From positions 1 to 8,167 of the forward strand of contig JAGLDI010000102.1 in assembly GCA_023145655.1 (NCBI GenBank): DNA of 8,167 nucleotides, written 5' to 3'. Source of the stretch: Desulfuromusa sp. Lineage in GTDB: Bacteria > Desulfobacterota > Desulfuromonadia > Desulfuromonadales > Geopsychrobacteraceae. Positions 5,512-8,167 of the stretch are shown here, one piece after another. The stretch's first letter is position 1. Each line of letters begins with the position of its first letter. A model generated the notes under the pieces. The model was not told where the DNA came from and did no database searches. It was given only the letters and a program-made list of their open reading frames with translations. A program made the translations under genes and the position numbers.

Positions 5512-7250
5512 GAATTTACCTCTTCACTACAGATACCACAACGCCTGCAAGTTGGCACACAGGGAGAGGTCGTTTTCCCCTGCTTCCCCCGTTGATATTC
5601 CTGCCAGAGATAAAGACGCTTGATCCCCTGATCAATAACTTCCCAGGGGAACAGTTCCGTAACAGCTCTTTCTCGGGTGACATAAAAATCCAATTGAAGT
5701 CCCGATTTTTTACATGTCTGTTTAAGGTTCTCACCTGTAGAAAGCTGAGGTAGCAAGCGACCGATACGGCGGTCTCCACGCGATAAGAATGTTTGCAGAA
5801 CCGCAGTCCGAACCGATTCATGATTCATTCGAGTGTTTGGTATCCGTGAAATTGAAGATTGTAAAAACCGCAGTTTCTTTTTTAAAACTTTTTCTGCTTC
5901 CATTCCGGCCCATTGAAACGGGGTAAATGGCTTGGGGATGAAAGGATTAACACTTAAAATCAAGTTTCCCAGCTGTCCCCGTTTGCGCCCAGCTTCACGC
6001 CAGATAGCTGAAATATTTCCTGTCAGGGTGATAATTGCGTCAAGATCCTCCTGCTGTTCTCCGGGAAATCCGATGATGAAATAGAGCTTTAAATTTTTAA
6101 TCCCTCCATCTGCCAGCATTTTTACCGAAGCTAATATCTGCTCTTCACTGATCCCTTTATTGATAGAATCCCGCAGTTTCTGACTACCGGCTTCCGGAGC
6201 AATGGCAACCGATTTATGACCAGCCTGATGCAATATTTCTACTTCTGCCACAGTTAAAGCATCAAGACGGAGACTTGACATGGAGATCTGACCATTTCTA
6301 TCCAATATTCCCTGCTGTAACTCCTGAATATTTGCGTAGTCGGAAACGGCCGCAGCGACCAGACCAATTCGATTACGTTCACAGAGCCCGATACTAACTT
6401 GCTCCAAAAGGTTATCTAAACTCCGCTCACGAGGTGGAAGGTAAACAAAACCGGCAGCACAAAACCGGCAGCCACGAGAACAGCCCCGCGAAACTTCAGT
6501 CAGTGCCATATGACCGAACTCTGTTTTCTCAGTTTGAATAAAACTACGACTGGGAGATTGATCCAGATCAGTCAAAAACTGTCTGGTAACCTGAGCGGGA
6601 GCCCCCCCTTGTCGATTGAGACGGGTCATTTCACCACTCTGAGCATATTCCGGCGAATAAAACTTCGGCACATAGATCCCTGGCAATAACACCAGTTCTC
6701 GCAAACAGTCTTCTTTTTTAACTGGCCGATGCAGAAGGACATCCAGCAATCCAGGCAAAATCGGCTCCGCCTCACCAATGGCCACCAGATCAACAACATC
6801 TGCCAAAGGTTCTGGGTTTATGAAAGCACAAACACCCCCAAACAGCACCAGTGGCCAGGAGGAATCACGTTCGACTGAAAAAAATGGAATCCCAGCCAGG
6901 CTGAAAATGGTCGGAATATTAAGGTAGTCGTTCTCGAATGAAATGGAAAAAGCAATCAGATCAAAATCGGTCAATAAATGCCCAGATTCAAGGGATACCA
7001 AAGGGACGACAGATTGGCTGGATCGATCTGATTTAGCATTATCGGGAAGAAAGAAACGCTCACAAAGACAACCATCACGTTGGTTAAGCAACTGATATAC
7101 ACTTAAAAAGCCAAGGTTACTCATCCCATGGTGATAGGTATTCGGATAAATCAGGGCGATCCGGTAACGATCCTCATTCCAGGAATGAAAAATAGCCCCG
7201 GTCTCCTGCGCTAAGCTCGACTTATCAGGATGATATTTTTTTTTAGCCAT
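5505..7250 (-). CDS. B12-binding-type radical SAM protein (TIGR03960-like)
   Basis: A radical S-adenosylmethionine enzyme of unknown substrate, probably cytoplasmic. The 581-residue product has an N-terminal part related to cobalamin-binding domains: ALIYPNTYHHGMSNLGFLSVYQLLN at about 32-56, DFDLIAFSISFENDYLNIPTIFSLAGIP at about 95-122, and GGVCAFINPEPLADVVD at about 138-154. These features recall TIGR03960 proteins. The radical SAM core begins at SRGCSRGCRFCAAGF, with cluster ligands Cys257, Cys261 and Cys264 (CxxxCxxC). GFPGEQQED (about 394-402) is typical of the later barrel. The C-terminus carries five further cysteines (564, 568, 571, 574, 581), so a second metal site is possible. In other bacteria this family is often fused or adjacent to a TIGR03936/DUF2344 domain; none follows here. 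A weak TGGA precedes the ATG, and codons 3-5 form part of a nine-A run. The 71-bp gap after the acyl-CoA synthetase has no terminator, so co-transcription is likely. Confidence 0.88.
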   Translation of the reverse strand: MAKKKYHPDKSSLAQETGAIFHSWNEDRYRIALIYPNTYHHGMSNLGFLSVYQLLNQRDGCLCERFFLPDNAKSDRSSQSVVPLVSLESGHLLTDFDLIAFSISFENDYLNIPTIFSLAGIPFFSVERDSSWPLVLFGGVCAFINPEPLADVVDLVAIGEAEPILPGLLDVLLHRPVKKEDCLRELVLLPGIYVPKFYSPEYAQSGEMTRLNRQGGAPAQVTRQFLTDLDQSPSRSFIQTEKTEFGHMALTEVSRGCSRGCRFCAAGFVYLPPRERSLDNLLEQVSIGLCERNRIGLVAAAVSDYANIQELQQGILDRNGQISMSSLRLDALTVAEVEILHQAGHKSVAIAPEAGSQKLRDSINKGISEEQILASVKMLADGGIKNLKLYFIIGFPGEQQEDLDAIITLTGNISAIWREAGRKRGQLGNLILSVNPFIPKPFTPFQWAGMEAEKVLKKKLRFLQSSISRIPNTRMNHESVRTAVLQTFLSRGDRRIGRLLPQLSTGENLKQTCKKSGLQLDFYVTRERAVTELFPWEVIDQGIKRLYLWQEYQRGKQGKTTSPCVPTCRRCGICSEEVNSC

Positions 7251-7321
7251 AGTTCCATTCTACACACTGGCAATATTTTACACAGCAGAATACAAAATCA
7301 GCAGCGGCCAAAAAAGAAGGA

Positions 7322-8167
7322 CTACTTTAATAACCTGCTGATCACTTCGCGATATTTTACTTCAATAACGTGACGTTTCTTTTTCAGAGTATTGGTCAGT
7401 TCTTCTCCCATTTTAAATTCTTTATCGAGAAGGTGAATATTCTGCATTTTTTCAAAGGGTTTAAACCCATGTTTCGTATGTAGCAGTCGATTTATTTCCG
7501 CCTTGACTCGGCTGAGAACCTGTTTATCTTCCACCAACTGATCATCGGCCTGATTTCCAGATTCAAACTTATCATTGATGAACTTACGTAATTGCTCAAA
7601 GTCCGGGACAATCAACGCTCCCAGCCCTTTTTTATCCTGACCAACCAGAACAGCATCGCTGATAAATGGTAGTTTTGTAATTGCCGATTCGATCCGGCTC
7701 GGGTCAATATTCTCACCACTCGCCAGAACGATTATTTCTTTGGAACGGCCGGTAATCACCAACTCACCCGTAACTGTTAATTTACCCAAGTCACCGGTTT
7801 TGAAAAAACCATCGGCAGTAAATGCTTTCGCGTTCTCCTCATCATTCTCATAATATCCAGGAAAGACCTGTTCCCCCTTCAGCTGAATTTCACCAACTTC
7901 ACCGGAAGACAGTGTCTCACCATCTTCACCAACAATTTTTAACTCGGTATTTTTAGTCGGAGGGCCCAGAGTCCCAAACACTTCACAACTAACCGATCGC
8001 CCGGCAATCGCAGGAGCACATTCGGTCATTCCATAGGCATTGACAATCCGGATACCGATGGCATCAATCCATTCATCCAGGTAAGGGGGCAAACTTCCAC
8101 CGCCACTGATCGCCATACGCAATCGTCCACCAAACTTTTCCTGCACCAGGCGTAACTTCTTTTTTGC
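7322..8167 (-). CDS. Long-chain acyl-CoA synthetase (AMP-binding), 5' end beyond window
   Basis: The C-terminal 281 residues of an AMP-forming acyl-CoA synthetase, which activates a fatty acid to acyl-AMP and then acyl-CoA. The frame stays open to the right edge. The GTG at 8146 is internal, since AKKKLRL upstream continues the conserved domain. Motifs in order are LRMAISGGGSLPPYLDEWI (adenylation domain), YGMTECAPAI about 45 residues in, GYYENDEENAKAF, FKTGDLGKL (TGD, with the Asp that binds ribose), and the hinge GRSKEIIVLASGENIDPSRIES. Then comes the small C-terminal domain, ending in TLKKKRHVIEVKYREVISRLL, typical of long-chain (FadD15-like) members. The substrate chain length cannot be read from this part. 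The motifs present are intact, and roughly half the protein is missing on the far side of the edge. It appears to lead the operon with the radical SAM and E2-like genes, with no terminator after its stop. Confidence 0.92.
   Translation of the reverse strand, partial: AKKKLRLVQEKFGGRLRMAISGGGSLPPYLDEWIDAIGIRIVNAYGMTECAPAIAGRSVSCEVFGTLGPPTKNTELKIVGEDGETLSSGEVGEIQLKGEQVFPGYYENDEENAKAFTADGFFKTGDLGKLTVTGELVITGRSKEIIVLASGENIDPSRIESAITKLPFISDAVLVGQDKKGLGALIVPDFEQLRKFINDKFESGNQADDQLVEDKQVLSRVKAEINRLLHTKHGFKPFEKMQNIHLLDKEFKMGEELTNTLKKKRHVIEVKYREVISRLLK

Noticed and set aside
5516..5821. 101-residue minus-strand open frame within the radical SAM gene
   Set aside because: It is a same-strand alternative frame inside a well-supported gene, with no motif of its own.

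Overview
The window reads as an ordinary piece of chromosome from a Gram-negative bacterium, most likely a deltaproteobacterium of the Desulfuromonadales type. That placement is an inference. It rests on a TAXI-type TRAP transporter behind a -24/-12 (sigma-54) promoter, a radical SAM protein that resembles family TIGR03960, and moderate, slightly AT-rich base composition. I see no phage, insertion sequence, CRISPR array, tRNA or rRNA.

Layout. (1) Positions 1-518, minus strand: the N-terminal 172 codons of ispE (isoprenoid pathway), running off the left edge. (2) 519-1079: a gene-free divergent region. It holds a consensus-perfect sigma-54 promoter (852-867), upstream repeats that could bind its activator, and a leader of about 200 nt that begins with a stem-loop. 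(3) 1080-3941, plus strand: a two-gene TRAP transporter, with a periplasmic TAXI binding protein followed by a fused 4TM/12TM permease. A strong terminator hairpin and a second long AT-rich hairpin lie between the two genes, and another strong terminator follows the permease. (4) 4133-4555, plus strand: a small predicted lipoprotein of unknown function. (5) 8167-4571, minus strand: an apparent operon of an acyl-CoA synthetase (N-terminus beyond the right edge), a B12-binding-type radical SAM protein, a possible 18-residue coupling ORF, and an E2-type acyltransferase with no lipoyl domain. This operon converges on the lipoprotein gene with a 15-bp gap.

How the genes work together. The binding protein should capture an organic acid in the periplasm and hand it to the fused permease for ion-driven uptake. 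The sigma-54 promoter implies control by an enhancer-binding activator, and the terminator after the first gene would make binding protein in excess of permease. In the minus-strand operon the acyl-CoA synthetase and the E2-like protein both concern acyl-CoA chemistry, but nothing in the sequence ties them to one pathway. The radical SAM protein has no known substrate.

The observations most worth following up are the sigma-54 promoter with its structured leader, the two-hairpin intercistronic region, the lipoyl-less E2, and the micro-ORF that overlaps both of its neighbours. No dramatic new system is evident.
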